From Ryuthela nishihirai (lineage: Eukaryota; Arthropoda; Arachnida; Araneae; Heptathelidae), in assembly GCA_038380435.1 (NCBI GenBank), contig JAWZYU010000010.1:42690135-42754134 (forward strand): DNA of 64,000 nt. Direction: 5' to 3'. Shown piece by piece: positions 35,901-50,900 of the stretch. The notes beneath the pieces are model-generated. The model saw nothing but the letters and a program-made list of their open reading frames with translations. It did not search any database and was not told where the DNA came from. Within the stretch, counting starts at the first letter, position 1. Every line of letters begins with the position of its first letter. The position numbers and the translations under genes were made by a program.

Positions 35901-38900
35901 TGATAAAAAATTTTACCTACCTTTTTCTTTGAAGTTTTGTCATTCTGTTAACCATAATTAAATGCTCTTTTGGTATATCATGATCTATTTTTGTTAATTG
36001 TTTATTTGGGAAAAAAAAAATCCTAAAGTTCACTTTTTTTTTTATTTTACTGCTTATAGTTTTGAAAAAAAGTCTGGACATATCTTAAAGTATATCAGGA
36101 AGCAGTTATGAAAAAGAGGAATTTTTCTGTGTGAAATAAAAAATGAATTTTTTTCTATTATTCAAAAAGAAGTTTCCATAATGAGTATGTAGTTTACAAT
36201 CATACATTTATGGCATATCTTTTATTTAGATTCGTGAACTGGATATAAATTTGCATTACTGTAAAATGGTTTAAAATACTGCAATGCAAATAACTGCAAT
36301 TATTCTTTTGACAGTGATGCTGTTCAACATTTTTCATTTGTCCTTACAAGTCTAGATAGCAAATGGACTTTTGGATATTGTCGTCATGCACCTAATACCC
36401 CTACTCTTCTAGTCCTTTTAAGGTAAGTGATGCAGTTTCCATTTCTAGTTAAGATTAACTGTCTTAAATCATGACATTTTGCTTTGATGTTTTTTTTTAA
36501 TTAAAATTTAATTTTTTAATTAATAAATTTGTGCATCACTTTAAAGATATGAAGTCACTCTTAACATCAATATCAAATTTAGAAAAAAAAATTGTGGAGC
36601 TGGATGGATATGAACCCAATGCCTGATAACATGCCAGTTGTTCTAACCACTAAGCTGCTGATCTCCTCTAATAATGATATGAACTTTGCTGCCTTCAGTA
36701 CACAATTCCAATATCTTTCTCACTTGAAGGCAGTATCTTTTCTTATAAACAACATCCTGAAGTAGATGGCAATGTATGTTACAAGAGTACTAATTCAGTT
36801 GCTTAATAAGTTTCTGGATGTTTCATCAGTTTGAAAGTATACCTTTCAATTGAAGAAACCTCAAGAATTTATTAAGTGTGCATCACTTGCTTATTTAAGG
36901 TTATGTGCTATAGGTTATTTAATGAGAGGTGTCAGGGTGCACTATGCACCATTTTACTCTTTGTATACTATTCTGACTGCTCTTCAGTCATACAATCAAA
37001 ATACCACTCTGACCAACAGCTGAGACTTCCTTCTCAAGTTTGTTTACTAACAGAGGCAGTACTGCTAATTTTCTAAGCCCACTCAGAAGAATCTCCTCTG
37101 CCCTTAATCCTTTCTGATACATAAAAGGTTCTAAGTGCTACTCAGAGAAAAGTAGATAGTATCTTAATTTCTGTTGTTCCCTGTTGCAAACCCAGGATTT
37201 TTTTTAAGCAGGAGTGCTGAACTATTAGATTTTTAGTAGCCATGAGAAAAATTCTTGGCACTACTAAAACTACAGTAGCAAGGTCAAGACATTTGTATTG
37301 GTGTGTGTATGTGTGGGAGGGTGGTAGAGAGTTTCAAAAATAGTCTGATCTAGGGAAGATCCCTGCCTCTCCCAATTTACCCTCAGCCTTAATATATTTA
37401 GATTTATTTTTACATGTGACAAAAAATGCTAATAAAGTAAATATATATATATATCTTTTTTATTTTTTTGATCATTTAATAATTATTTTAACATTTACTT
37501 TATCAATAATCATAAATGAATGATTTTTATTTTTGATCCCTCATAAAAGAAAGTTGAATGGAGGATAATTCTAAAGATAATTAATTTCTCCTCCACCTTA
37601 CATACTTTTTCAAGATCCAAGCTTCTAAAATGCTGACAGCCATAAGGAGGAAGGAAAGCTATCAAGTTGAATTGTTTTATTCTGAGTGATTCTTTTGTGC
37701 ACACAATTGGCTAAATGGCTAGGTTACAAGGACTCCACAGAAGCTTAGAGTTGGATAAGGGAACTCACTGGACAGTTGTTGGGATATGAAAGATGTCTGT
37801 CAAGGTCATCAATTGTGTTCTTTAATGTGCACATGATGCAGCTCTCCTGAACACAGGGCCATGGTTTAGTCATCAAGGTGTGAGAGCCTAGAGAGAGAGA
37901 GACAGAGAGGAGGAATTGATGAGTTGCTTTAATACATGGGAGATGTAAGGAGAGAGTCCCTTCACTCTCTTTGTTATGCAGTGGAAAGCTGATATTTGCT
38001 AAAGAATAACAATTAGATTTTTTTGAAACCTACTTGAAGGAAGGTTACTTTGAGGAAAGAATTGTAAATATATTTTAAATTTCGTTGCTAAAGAAATTAT
38101 TTTTATCTACTGAAGAACATCATGATGCATCAGGCACATAGTCAGAAATATTTTTTTGGATGAAGGAAATGCAAGCCAAATTATAGGAGGGGCATAGAAT
38201 TAAAAAAAAAGGTCATAAAAATTGAGATAGGTGCAATATTTGTGTTTCAATAAAGTAATTAATATAATAATTATATATGTATAACAATAATAAATGGACA
38301 AAAAAATGTAACCTTAGATTAATTTCTTCAATCAGAATCTTCCCATTTTTTTTGTAGATGCATTCACATACATAATTCTTAAGTTGCCATGGGCTAAGGA
38401 AACCCAACTAGACTGCACTGTTTAGTTCTCCGTGTAAATCTTACCTGAGCTGTTGCACTTAGCCACTGCAAGCCAAGTTTAATAAGGTTCTGTTTGACAT
38501 TGTCCATCAATTGCATTTTAGTTCTCCCTCTTTTCCTGAGACCTTTAGGTACCCTGTTCATAACTCTGTTCACTAATCTGTAGTTCTACATGTTGGCAAC
38601 ATGGCCAAACAATGCAGTTTCTCCCTGCATATAATGCTGCTTAATGGTGGTTGATTATTCCTTTTTTGAACCTCATCATTACTTACATTGTGAAGCCACC
38701 TAATGCCCAAGATCCTATAGAATTAAAGACATCAAATTTCCTGTTATCTTGTTTAGAAAGAGCCCAAGTTACAGCCAGTTTTAATATTCAAATGTATACA
38801 TACTATTTTTTTTTATAATTTCCACAGATTCTTCAAGGACCCAGAAGCAATGCCTATTCTCCTGTTTATTTTCTGCCATATATATTACCAGTATCTGTAA

Positions 38901-41900
38901 CACAATTCCCAAGATAATTAAAATGAGAAATTGCTCAAGTATGCAGCCATTCAAAAACACAATTCCTAAGATAATTAAAATAAATAATATTGCTCAAGAG
39001 CACAGCCATTAAAAAATACTGGAACCAGTCATCCACATAACCAGTTCTCATATCTTTATCACCAAAATACTGGAAATAAGATATATTTCCAGTTATTTTA
39101 TTATGAGGGTAGATAATTTAATTTCATTGACTGTCATCACCAACAATTACAGCTTTTCATTCTAGTTAATACACATGTGGCAACACAGTGACTCTTCAAG
39201 GCCAAATTAATCAGCATTTAATTCTGGATTTTCTGAAAATAAAGTATTTAACAAAAAAGACGATATGTTTTATTTTAATAGGACTTTTTTAGAGTCATAG
39301 TAAAAAAAGTGCATCTGACAATGCAAATAAAAATTTATTTAAAAACTAATAAACAGAAATGATTACAATGCACACGAATAAAATAGCTATATATTTCTGA
39401 ATAAAAAAGTTTTTTTTTGGTTTTAAGTAAATATTTCTCTTGTTTTGTAATTTTTTTCCGGTACCATGCTTCGAGAAAATTCCAGGCTTTTAGCCAATTG
39501 TGCCGAGTCAAATAAACAAGCCAACTTTAGAATTTAAAAAAAAATAACCAATCAACAGAAATAGACCATGTTATATATTAAATTAAGCAGAATTTAATTA
39601 TGAACTTTATAAAAATAAATAATATAAATAAATTTCCAAGCATATTGATTTTAATAAGCCCTTTTCAATGTGATATGGTGAAAAAAAAGATCGCATTATA
39701 CAATTAAGGCTTCGCTTTGGAAAACCTGATGAATAAAAATAGTTAAATTATATATTTATCGAAAGGAAATTTCTTCCCTAATAATATAATATTCAACCTG
39801 AAATATGATTTTTATTTCTTTTAATGATTCTTTTCAGTATTGTATATTTTAAACACAGCTAGTGTTATACAACGTGACTTCTCACATTCATGGGATTTTC
39901 TGAACTGGTTATGAAATAAGAAAAAAAAACTCCCTCTTCTGCTTTTTCTACTAAAAATTATGATTTTTTTTCTTTGGGTGTTGAAGTTTAGCGATCTTGG
40001 CTAAGTGCAGAAAGGTTTGTGCACCATAGCACCAACCCTTTCCAAAATTACCCTCCCACATGCAATTGTTGCATGTGTGTTGCAACTTCCTTGCTATGGA
40101 AATTGCCCTGCCAGTTTCCATAGCAAGGAAGTCTATTTGCTTCCGTATCCAAGATACTCATTTTCAGAAAATGGTACAAGCTCAAAGTGTTTTTACTAAA
40201 AAGAAAACAAGAAATAATAAAATAAAAATTACATATAACCTAATGGGATGTTAAAATATCCACAAAAACACAATTCCTATGATATATAAAATAAGAAATT
40301 GCTCAACGGCACAGCCATTAAAAAATACTGGAACCAGTCATCCACATAATCAATTCTCATATCTTTGTTTATTTTTAAGCTGGCCTCTGATCTAGCATAA
40401 CTCGGAAAGATCGATAAATCAACCAATTGAAAGATCACTAACTAATGGAAGCAAATTTACAGAAATTGATTTGCTTCCATATCCAAGACCTCATTTATTT
40501 TTAGAAAATGATACTAGATCAAAGTTTTACTGGAAAAGTAATAAATAATAAAATAAAAATTAACATATTGCCTAATGCAATGTTAAAATATCCACAGCAA
40601 CAAGTTGTAGGCCAGCCATACGATGTAGTATAACTATGAAAAAAATCAATACTTATCATCGGCCAAAAAAATTGCTAATTTCCGAAAATAGATCTACTAA
40701 AATGAAAAGTAAGGTTTAAATGTAAAAAAATACTAACTTTACAAAGGATATCCAATATGCTGGACCAAAACTGTAAACAACACTTATAGCACATGCAATG
40801 GAGATTGCATGTGTCAGCCATCTGCATCTTGTTTGCCTCAGTGAAGCATAACTAATTAAATGCAGGTGCAACCAGAATTTCTAAGCATGTGTTTACTTCC
40901 AGTTTCGATTTTGAAGGTGGGAAAGAGGCATGGAATGCTGGGAAAAATGATAAAAATAACTTGGGAATACTGAAATAGGTTTATGACAGAAAAGAGTGTT
41001 AAACGGAAAAAAAAATGGCAGTACGTATTTTGCAATTACTTTCAAAATCTATCATTTTTAAAAACAGCAATTTTTGTTTGTTAATTTTTAGGAGATTTTC
41101 AAAAAATTTAAGGAAATATTTGTTGATAATAGTTCAAATCAAACTTGTGAGCTTAAATCAGAAGGTTGCTTCAGCAAATAGGAACGTTAACTAGCAAATT
41201 GGCAATACCGTTTAGTGCTTCTAAGAAATGGCAATCAGATGGCTTTATAAAATTATTTATATTGTAGTTTAATAAAATACGCATCAAATTAAGAAACAAA
41301 ATATTATTTTTGAAGCCTGAATTATGTATTTTTATAAGGTATATATGTATATAAATTATAATGGCAATTTTTATTTTTTTAAAAATCAATATTTTTTGTT
41401 GTACAAAAAACATATGCATACATCCTTGGCACCTCAATTCAGATTCTCCGAATGTATACAGATGACGTAGACACTGGAAGGGTTAATCCTTACCTAGCAC
41501 AGTAATGTGCTTGGAAGGCTTAAGTGCACATACTGCTACTCAATTTCCAAATCAGCCATAGCCTGTAAAAAATCACACACACAAAAGTTGAACACCTTTC
41601 CAAAGTCATAAAATGAATGAGACCGACTGTGTACCGTTCTGCTGTTAGTTGCAACTGTATCGCAGCATGGTTTTAACTTGTACACACTGCTTCATGACCT
41701 TGAAGAGTTAATGTTGTTGCCATGTGTAATGTACAAAAAGCTGCTAATTGTTGGTAATAGCAGTGTTATGGTTGAACACTTCTGACAATTTCCCCCCTCC
41801 CTTCTATTGATGGGCCACAGATTCATGGAGAGGACTGCATGTCTCTTTCACAGATGCAAAACATGCATGTGCATCTCCTTTTGCAAGTAGGGGAGCAGTC

Positions 41901-44900
41901 AGTTTATCAAGGCTTGTTATCAAGGTCATTAGTGTCAGCATGAGCTGTTGGGCAAGAGAGCACATTGTTGTGACAAGGGGTATGGGCCGAACTCTCCCTG
42001 TGCTGTTTGTCTCCAAATGATAAAAAGATTGGGAAAAAGCAAGAACTTCTACCCCGAACATCTTTAGGAGGAGACGTGTATGTGTGTGGCTCAAGGAAGA
42101 ACTAGTTAAATAGAATCATTGTTGGAGAGGGGTGTTGTTGCTGGATAGTGATCCTAAGAGGGCAAAGCATGCACTGTATAATTCAGATGAAGGTACATGG
42201 ATGTATATAATAAAAGTGTAAATAGAAATGCTACATATGTGAATCCTTGGGCTTATTTGTGTGCATGTCTTACCCTGCAAAAGACCATAATGGCCACAGA
42301 GAGAATATCCTTGACAGGCAGTCTTTGAATTAAATGATCCCCCTACATAGCTTTCATGAAAGAGTTCATTTCATAAACATCATTTGCCAAAAGAACCAGG
42401 TCATCAATATAATGTAAGTCAGATATTTTCATATCTCTAAACTACAAAGCCCAAGTCTTTCCCTTATAATGAATTCTTAACATATCCAATAATCAAATTG
42501 AGGAGAAAAGGTGTCAAAATACATCCTTATCTAACTCCACTAGTAATACTAAAATCAATAACTCCCCCTTCTTTTTTTTTACCAAATTTTGCACATGAGT
42601 TAGGATTATTATAGAGAGCCATTATTATGTTACTTATTTGACTTATCAGGAATGCCAACAGTCTCATAATCAATCACAGATTATTGTGGTCAGCATAATC
42701 GAAAGCCTTTTCAACATCTATAAAGCAAGTAACCATAGATGTTTGAAACTCTGAACATTTCTCAAGAATCTAAGCATAAAGATTTCATCTATGCAACTCC
42801 TACCACCTCTGAACCCACAGTGTTCTTTTGGAAGTTTTTCATCAACAAAATTTTTAATTCTGTTAAAAACAATAATGGAACAGAGTAGATTGATGCCCTA
42901 TAATCACATGAACTATGATTACCTTTCTTGCAAATAGGGTAATAATACTTCTGGTAAAATCCTTATTAACAATCCCTTTTTCATAGAAAATATCCAACAC
43001 TAGTCAGCCATCTGATAACAGAATAATCCTCAACCCTAATCATTTCAGTCGTAATTTCATATACTCCTGTAGGCTTGTGTAGTTTTAATTTAGTGATAAC
43101 CAAAATCACTTCAGATTATGAAATAGGGCCATTTTTAAAGCCAGCAATACAGCTGTCATCAATTCAAGTAATGGGAGTAGAACTAATCACATTGCTTGAT
43201 ATTTCTGAAATGCTCAGTTTATCTAGCCATGAAAAAAAAAATCCCAACTTTAATAACCATGCCATTCTTATCCTTCAATCCCTGTATGCCATTCTGTTTT
43301 ATCCTGCACAAAATATTTACTATCTGATACAACTCTTTGTTGTTGTGTTCTTCAGCAGTTTTCTCTTTGTCAACCAGCTATCATACCAAATATTCTTACC
43401 AGTGCTCAACTGATCATTTCCACTTTAATAATCTTCCTGCAATGCTGTCTTTTAAGATCAGTATGATGTTGATTCAACTCAGCTATTCACTCCATTTTTT
43501 CAGAAACAAGTTGCATAGCTTTATAACTCAAATGACTCCTCCCATGCCCAATTTTGCACGAAATAGAACTATTGGTTTTAAGAACAGCTTGTTTAAAATG
43601 GTCCTTTTCATACTTGACATAAGCAACTTCAGAAATTTTAAAACAATTTGGTGTATTTTTCTAACTTTTTGGATATCCAAGCTAGTGTATTTTAATGGTG
43701 GAAACCACTGTTATGGTAAATGTCTCAGAACTATGTGACCAGTGATGTTTTGCATGCATAGTCATAATTTTGCATCATCTGTAGCAGAATTTGGTTATTT
43801 TTCAGTATCATGTAAACAGCAAAATAAAATTTTGAATTTCTTATATTGTAATTATATTAGGTTTGAGGGTGGCTCAGTTAGTAGAGTGTCAGACTCGTAA
43901 TCTGCAGTTTCCAGGTTTGAGTCCCAACTGGGCCAGCATTGAGATTTATCTCTGCAAAACTATCCACCGTGCTCTCAGTCAGTAGTTAATACTAATGGGT
44001 TTGGAAAGGCTGCCATCCGTTGCACGGGAAGTTAAGCTGTAATTCTGTGTATCGGAGCACTATACCCTGTGCGTGTTAAAGAACACACTGGATGGCCTTG
44101 ATGGGAAGCTACTATCTGTCTCTCAACAGCTGTCCAGTAGGTCCCCTCCCCCAAACCCTCTCTGAGCTATTGGGGTCAGAGGCACACAATGGGCATTTAG
44201 CCCATTGTGTGCAAAAAAAGTGCTGCTCAGAGGTAAAACAACCCAAGTATAATTATATTACCTTTAGCAAAAGAACCCAAGAGTTTTATTTCAGTAACCC
44301 TTCCTATTCCCAGACTTTATTTATTTATTTAAAAAAAAAAAAAATTACACAGAGCATAACTGCTTTTAATTATCATATTTTATGGCATATAAGACACACT
44401 TTTTTCCAAAAAAGGCAAAAAAATTACACTGCATCTCGCATATGCTAATAAATCTCCCTGACTAGCACCAACAGCCATAATCATTGTTGCATAGCAACAA
44501 TGAGAATGTTTTTTTTATCTAAGCATATAAATGACACTTTCAATGAAATCTTTTGATCTGTACATTATATCATTTGTCACATTATGAAATTTTTGATAAA
44601 CTTTAATTTTGGATAGAAAATCTCAAATATCACAAAATAACTTCTTTTAGATTAATTTGGTGTTTTTTTAATTTAAGATAGGTATTTTCATTATAAATGG
44701 TTTCTGCTATTGTAATTCACTTTATGTTCATCTGAAAAATAGCCCGTTTTTATAAAATGTTGTTTTCTGCTATAGCTAAGTAGCTCTTCTTTGCTAATAT
44801 TTTCTTTCGATTTTGTTTTATTCTCTATATTTGGAAAGTTCTTTTTCTGCTGTTAATTTTTTTTATGTTGATGTTTTCTGTCACATACTATTAAGTTTAC

Positions 44901-47900
44901 CTACTAGAATTATCACTGAATATTTACTCCATTTATTCAGACTTAATGTATTATTATACTGTATTATTATACTGTATTACTTCCTTATTATTTGGAATAA
45001 ACATCAAATGTTTTAAATACATTAAAAAATTCCCTAAATATTCCTTGTTGAAATGGGGTGCTTGTGTTATGCCCTTGTGTCTTATGTGTCATAAAATATG
45101 GAAAACAAGTCAGCAAAAATGTAAAAACAAACTTTAAAACCTTATTCTGAGGTTACTAATAAACAGCGAGATCTCATATATATTACCAAAATAAGGAACA
45201 ATTTATTTTGCACAATAAAATGATGGAAATTCTAAAGCAAGAAAAGTAAATGGAAATGACCACAGATTTCTTGCCATGGGAAAGTCTAAAGAACATTGTA
45301 AACAAATATAATTAAAACAATTGATGGGTTGTTTATTAATGATTTTTTTTTCAATTTCAGTTATCTACCTTGGCATGAAACATTTTACAAGCTTCTAAAT
45401 CACATAGCACAATTAACAAATGATCAGGAGGTATGTTTGCTTCTTTAGAAAAATTTATTTTAATACATTTTAATATGCATGAAGAATATGGTTTTATTTC
45501 AACATTAAAATTAGTATAAATCTTTTGATATGTGCAGATGTATCATGTTTATTTATACACCACATAAAGAATGCTTTTCATTGTTAGTAGTAGTTAGTGT
45601 AGTTTGTAGTTTTCATTATGGTTTTTTTAAATCTAGGCTATTATATATATATTGTAAGGTGTGTTATTCATCTGTGTTTCATAATTGAGCTTCCACAACT
45701 GATAAGAAATAAATTTCTTCCACCAATTATAGCATATATTTTAAACTTTTTATACTGGGTCTCAATGCAGCATGCAAAAGAAGTAATACTGAACTTTTTT
45801 GAACTGTTACTGCTATATAGAGTATTATGTCAATAATTACAAGAACATTAACTTCTGTCCAAGAATGGAGTCTGTGGTATTTTACTTTCAGACATTCTAG
45901 TGCAAATGTTCTAATCAAAAATCTAGAAATTGGAAGCAATATGTTATCATAGGTACTAAACCTGTAGTCAATTTAGACATTGTTTTTATTTGAAGCATAT
46001 AAGCTAGAGAAGGATTTTAGAAACTACTAGTTTATACAGGGTTGGGTTACCTCTGAGCAGCACTTTTTTTGCACACAATGGGTTAAATGGCCAGGTCACA
46101 AGGACCCTGAGGGCTCAGAGCAGGTTGGTGAAGGGGACCCACTGGAACAGCTGTTGTGAGACGGATGGTAGCCTCCCATCAAAGCCATCCAGCGTGTTCT
46201 TTAATGTGCACAGGGTATGGCTCTCCCATACACAGGGTTACAGCTTAATGCCCCATCCAACAGCCAGCAACATTTCCAAGCCCATCAGTGTCGCCTACTG
46301 ACCATGGGCAGGGTGAGGAGTTTTGTGGAAATAAACTAAACCTTGGCACAGCTGGGACTTCAACCTGAGAACTGCAGATCATGAGCCTGGTGCACTATCA
46401 ACTGAGTTTATACAGCTCAGTTTATACAGGTCTCATAAGAACATTCCCTACTATGACCAAACTCACTGCTGATCACTGCCTGAGATAGAGCTAACAATAC
46501 ACAAAATTTGCCTGCTGAAACAGAAGCTAACTCAACACTATGCCAGTTAAGGCTAATGGATAGGTTTTTTTTGCAATGGTTTTTATTTAATAACATTAAA
46601 TTGTTGTAAATCAACTCTTTTAATTTGTAGTGTTAAAAGATTTGATTTTAATAATTTGATATTTTATTTTCCCTTGTTGGGTTTTGTATATGTTAAAAGT
46701 GTATTTGAACAATTCTAATAAGGGAAAATTTTTAAATCTACATTTGTGCATTTAGACTGTTTTATTTTCTCTTACTTTATATGTGTCAAGTTTTAAATTC
46801 ATAGCAATAGTATAATAAAGTAATTATCAAAACTTGATATTTCTAAAAATTAAGTACTGGTTGATAATATGCTTTTGTGATTAATATTTTGATTGAAATA
46901 TAGGAGCATAGTAATTAATGTTTCTTTTTCAGTCAGGGATGTTAACAAAATTTTTGGAAGCTCTTCATAAGACAGATGTTCCAGAGCCTGGGTTTCAACT
47001 GCATGTTGCTTACAGTCAGGGACAAAAGGTTTAATATTTTTAAAGATTTTTTATTTTTTCAGCTTCAAAAATATACATTGCATTTTTATTGGATAATGAT
47101 AATATTTGATGATTTTGGTGATCTTAAATGTTTTCCCATATAAAATATTTGTTTTACACATACTTGCTATTGTTCTTTCTCTGTACCAGTTATTAACATT
47201 CTCAAGATGAGAGGATAGGCATATGGATGCCTTTGACCCTCTCATAGATCAGGCTACCTGTTGTACAACAGTTGTAGAATAGACAAAGAGTGAGGAAAGA
47301 AGGAAGAAAATGAGAGTACACCACCTTAACAATGCTAACACCACCTTAACAATGCTTCACATAATGGCATTTCACTTTAATTTGCTAACTATTTAATTCC
47401 ATCCTATGAAATAATGCTCACTCACTATATTAATTCTAGGAAGTGCCAAGAACATTTTTGTTGTGTCTACATAGCTAGAATCCAATCTGCCTAAACTTCA
47501 TGCTACCTGCCTCATTTCAATTTATCACAGCACTCACAGCAGAAACTCAAGTTCCCTTTTTTTCACTTTTAAAAAATTTAACCTTCATAAAACTATTTTT
47601 GGGTTCAGTATTAATGGCATGAACATGGTTTTGCCTAAGCAGCTTAATATGCAAAAGCTTGCCATTCAGTGTACAAAAAGCATGTAATTGAAAGAATCGA
47701 ATCTGATTAGTACTCAGTGGATGGGGCAAACAGTTAAACTGTTTCAAATAATTGTGGAAAAATTAAATTTCTTAATTATATTTTGTGTAATGACTTGTTA
47801 TTATGAAACCATTTACATGTTTCATTATACACCAAAGAGCCAAAACATTATGACCACCTGCCTAATATGATGTTGGTCCTCCACTTGCCACTAAAACAGC

Positions 47901-50900
47901 TCTTACCTAGCGAGACATGGAGCTACTAGATTTCTAAAGGTGTCTTGTCGTATCTGGTACCAACATTTTACAAGCAGATCCTTTAACTCTTGTAAGTCAC
48001 ATGGCTGAGCCTCTGCAGATCGGATATGCTATTCCAACATAAACCACAGATGCTCAATTGGATTGATGTCTGGGGAATTTGGAGACCAGGGTAATACCTG
48101 GAAGTCTTCTTCGTGTTCCGTGAACCATTCTCAGACAGTCCAGGCAGTGTGGTATGGCACATTATCCTGCTGAAAGAAGGCACTACTACAGGGGAATACT
48201 GTTGTCATGAAAGAATGTACCTGGTCTAAAATGATGTTTAGGTAGGTAGTAGATGTCATAGTTTTCTGCACATGAATGAGACCCAGGGTTTCCCAGCAGA
48301 ACATTGCCCAAAGCATTACACTTCTTCCACCAGCTTGTTTTCATCCCATGGTGCATCCTGCTCCCAATACTTCCCCAAGTAAACGATGCACACGTTCAAC
48401 CATCACATGGTGCAACAGGAAATGATATTCATTGGACCAGACAACCTTCTTCCAATCATTCAAGGTCCAGTTTTGATGTTCACATGCTCATTGTAGGCAC
48501 TTTTGATGGTGAACCAAGGTTAGCATGGGCACTCAGTGGCCTGCGGCTATGCAGCCCCATTTTCAGTAGGGTTCGATGTACTGTGTGTTGTGACACATTA
48601 CTCCCATCACCAGCATTGAAATTATGGATGAGTTGCGCCACAGTATCCCATCTGTTGGCTCGTACCACATGGAATAGCCTTCGCTCACCTCTAGCATTGA
48701 TGAGTTGTGGTCGGCCCGTAACTTGCTGGTATTTCGTGGTTTTCCTTCCTGGAACCACTTCTTGAAGTCACTAGCCATGGCTGACCTTGAGCACCCCAGA
48801 AGCCTTGCCATCTCTGAAATGCTTTAGCCCAGTCATCTGGCCATTACAATTTGGCCCTTGTCAAACTCACTTAAGTCTGCTGCTTTTCCCATCTGAAGAA
48901 TTTAAATAACAGTGATTAACAGAGCTCAGTATCAGGTGTTATTTATGCCATTTCATGACCTTCACATGTGCCATCGTTTACCTGCAGTTGCTTCGATTTG
49001 CATAAAAGACGTGCTGGTCACAATGTTTTGGCTCTTCAGTTATATCTCATATATATGTATACTGTATTAAATTTAACTTACAATCAATGATGGTAAATGA
49101 AATATAATGGAGGGTGATGAGGAAGAGGAGCAAGAATAGACTGATTTCATAATGCTGTGATTTTGAAAAAAATTAAATTGGAATAAAGTGTTGAAAATTA
49201 TAAAGTTAGTTCTTACTAATCTTTACTAAGATAAGTAATTATTTTTGTAATTAATGATCTGAGATTGATTTTACTGTTCACATGTTTTTGCATGTAACAT
49301 GTCATAATGGTCAATGCCTGACTTCAATAGTTAAAGAATAGTGAATTCCCTCTTTGTGAAACTGTTACTCTATGCTATATACTCGAGGACATACAGTGGC
49401 AATAATGTGAAAATAGCTGCTTGTTCATTACTGCACTCGTCTTCACCTACTGATATTGCAATTGAAATAATAAAATACCCCTCAAACGTCTGCTTGTCAC
49501 AGAGGTCTGACAGGAGCTTGTCAATACGATAACCATAGAGGAGATTATTCAGGACTCAAGCCCTGGTCCCTTTGATCAGTAGCCAAGCATGCTAATCATT
49601 CATTCAGTGGGATGGGGGAAGAACTTAATCTTTTCTTTGTCTGACTTACCTGTAAATCACATGCAGTTGTTATAAACTTACTAAAATTGTGTTTTGTGAT
49701 AGTTAGTATTGCATCATACACCTGATAGGCAATGAAATTTGCATCTATATAGTACATACAGAAGTTTTTTCATCATCCTTTTTAAACACTTTGTGTTCTA
49801 AATTAAAGAAAATTTATCTTTTCACTCAAAAGCAACTTTATGCTGTTTTTTGGTGTTGCACCACATTTTATATCACACATTATTTTTATTTGTATTCTTA
49901 GGAGCTGTAATGATTTAAAAGATATATTTGGATGTATTAAATTTAGAAAAATATGCACTTTTTTTTAGTTTACACATTTTTCTTAGCAAATAGTAGCATA
50001 AATTTACCATTTTGGATAGTATGTTAACTTTCACATTACTGTCTTAATGATTTTTAATCTTGATAGAGCAAAACATGATACTCCAAAAAGCAAAATTGTT
50101 AACATGTGACATAAATAGCAAAACTGTGAATGGTCAAACAACAGATAATTGAAGTATTACTGTATTTATTTTCTCTCCTATTATTATAATTGCCAAATGT
50201 TCAGTGAATTCTAGCTTAGTTATGAAGAGTACAGATATGCTTGCATTTTCCTCATGTTATAAGTATCATTTTCCAACATAATGGGTTAAAAAGCAGTGCT
50301 AATCAAAATTATTTTTAGTATTAAAATATGCTTTTCTGAAAATCATTTTTAATGTCTAATATTAAATATTTTCTGAAATGTTAATTTTTTGTGGTTATTA
50401 GATATATAGATGATAATCATCTGAATTCTCAACTTTGAATAAAGAAATGTTCTGTTGTTACTTTCAGGAATTCCTTGCACAGTGTCCTGACCACCTAAAG
50501 CTTCCTAGCATTCCTGAAAATGTAAGTTGAAGATATTGAATATGAAACGTAAATAAATTTAATCACAAACTTCACTTTTTAAAACAAGTTTTATATGCCC
50601 TTAGTAATACTCATAAGCATAGACAAGGATATAGTTTATCTAACTTACATTGTTGTAGTTTACAACATGTAGTAGTTTCAACTCATACTTCAGAGCACTA
50701 TGTTACATTCTTTTCTTTTAGTAAAGTTCAATGTGCTGCCTTTATTGATATGTTGAACATTAAGTTCTTGATAATACTCACATATTGGTTGTGATGAGAA
50801 TGTTCTATCATGGCATGTCCTGGATGAAACATCAGAAGTTGAATATAGAAGTTTGACAGGATCACGCTGAACGTGCTCCTGTCAAACCAGATGTTCTTAA

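Noticed and set aside
36876..37076. Possible small secreted protein frame
   Set aside because: No family motif, no signal peptide that I trust, and it lies inside a DENND1 intron without splice or promoter signals.
43075..43738. 112- and 133-codon + strand frames
   Set aside because: The first is antisense to a decayed LINE linker; the second overlaps its weak continuation. No protein similarity on the + strand.
48304..48765. 153-codon + strand open frame
   Set aside because: It is antisense to the Tc1-like transposase; the - strand carries the recognisable catalytic motifs.
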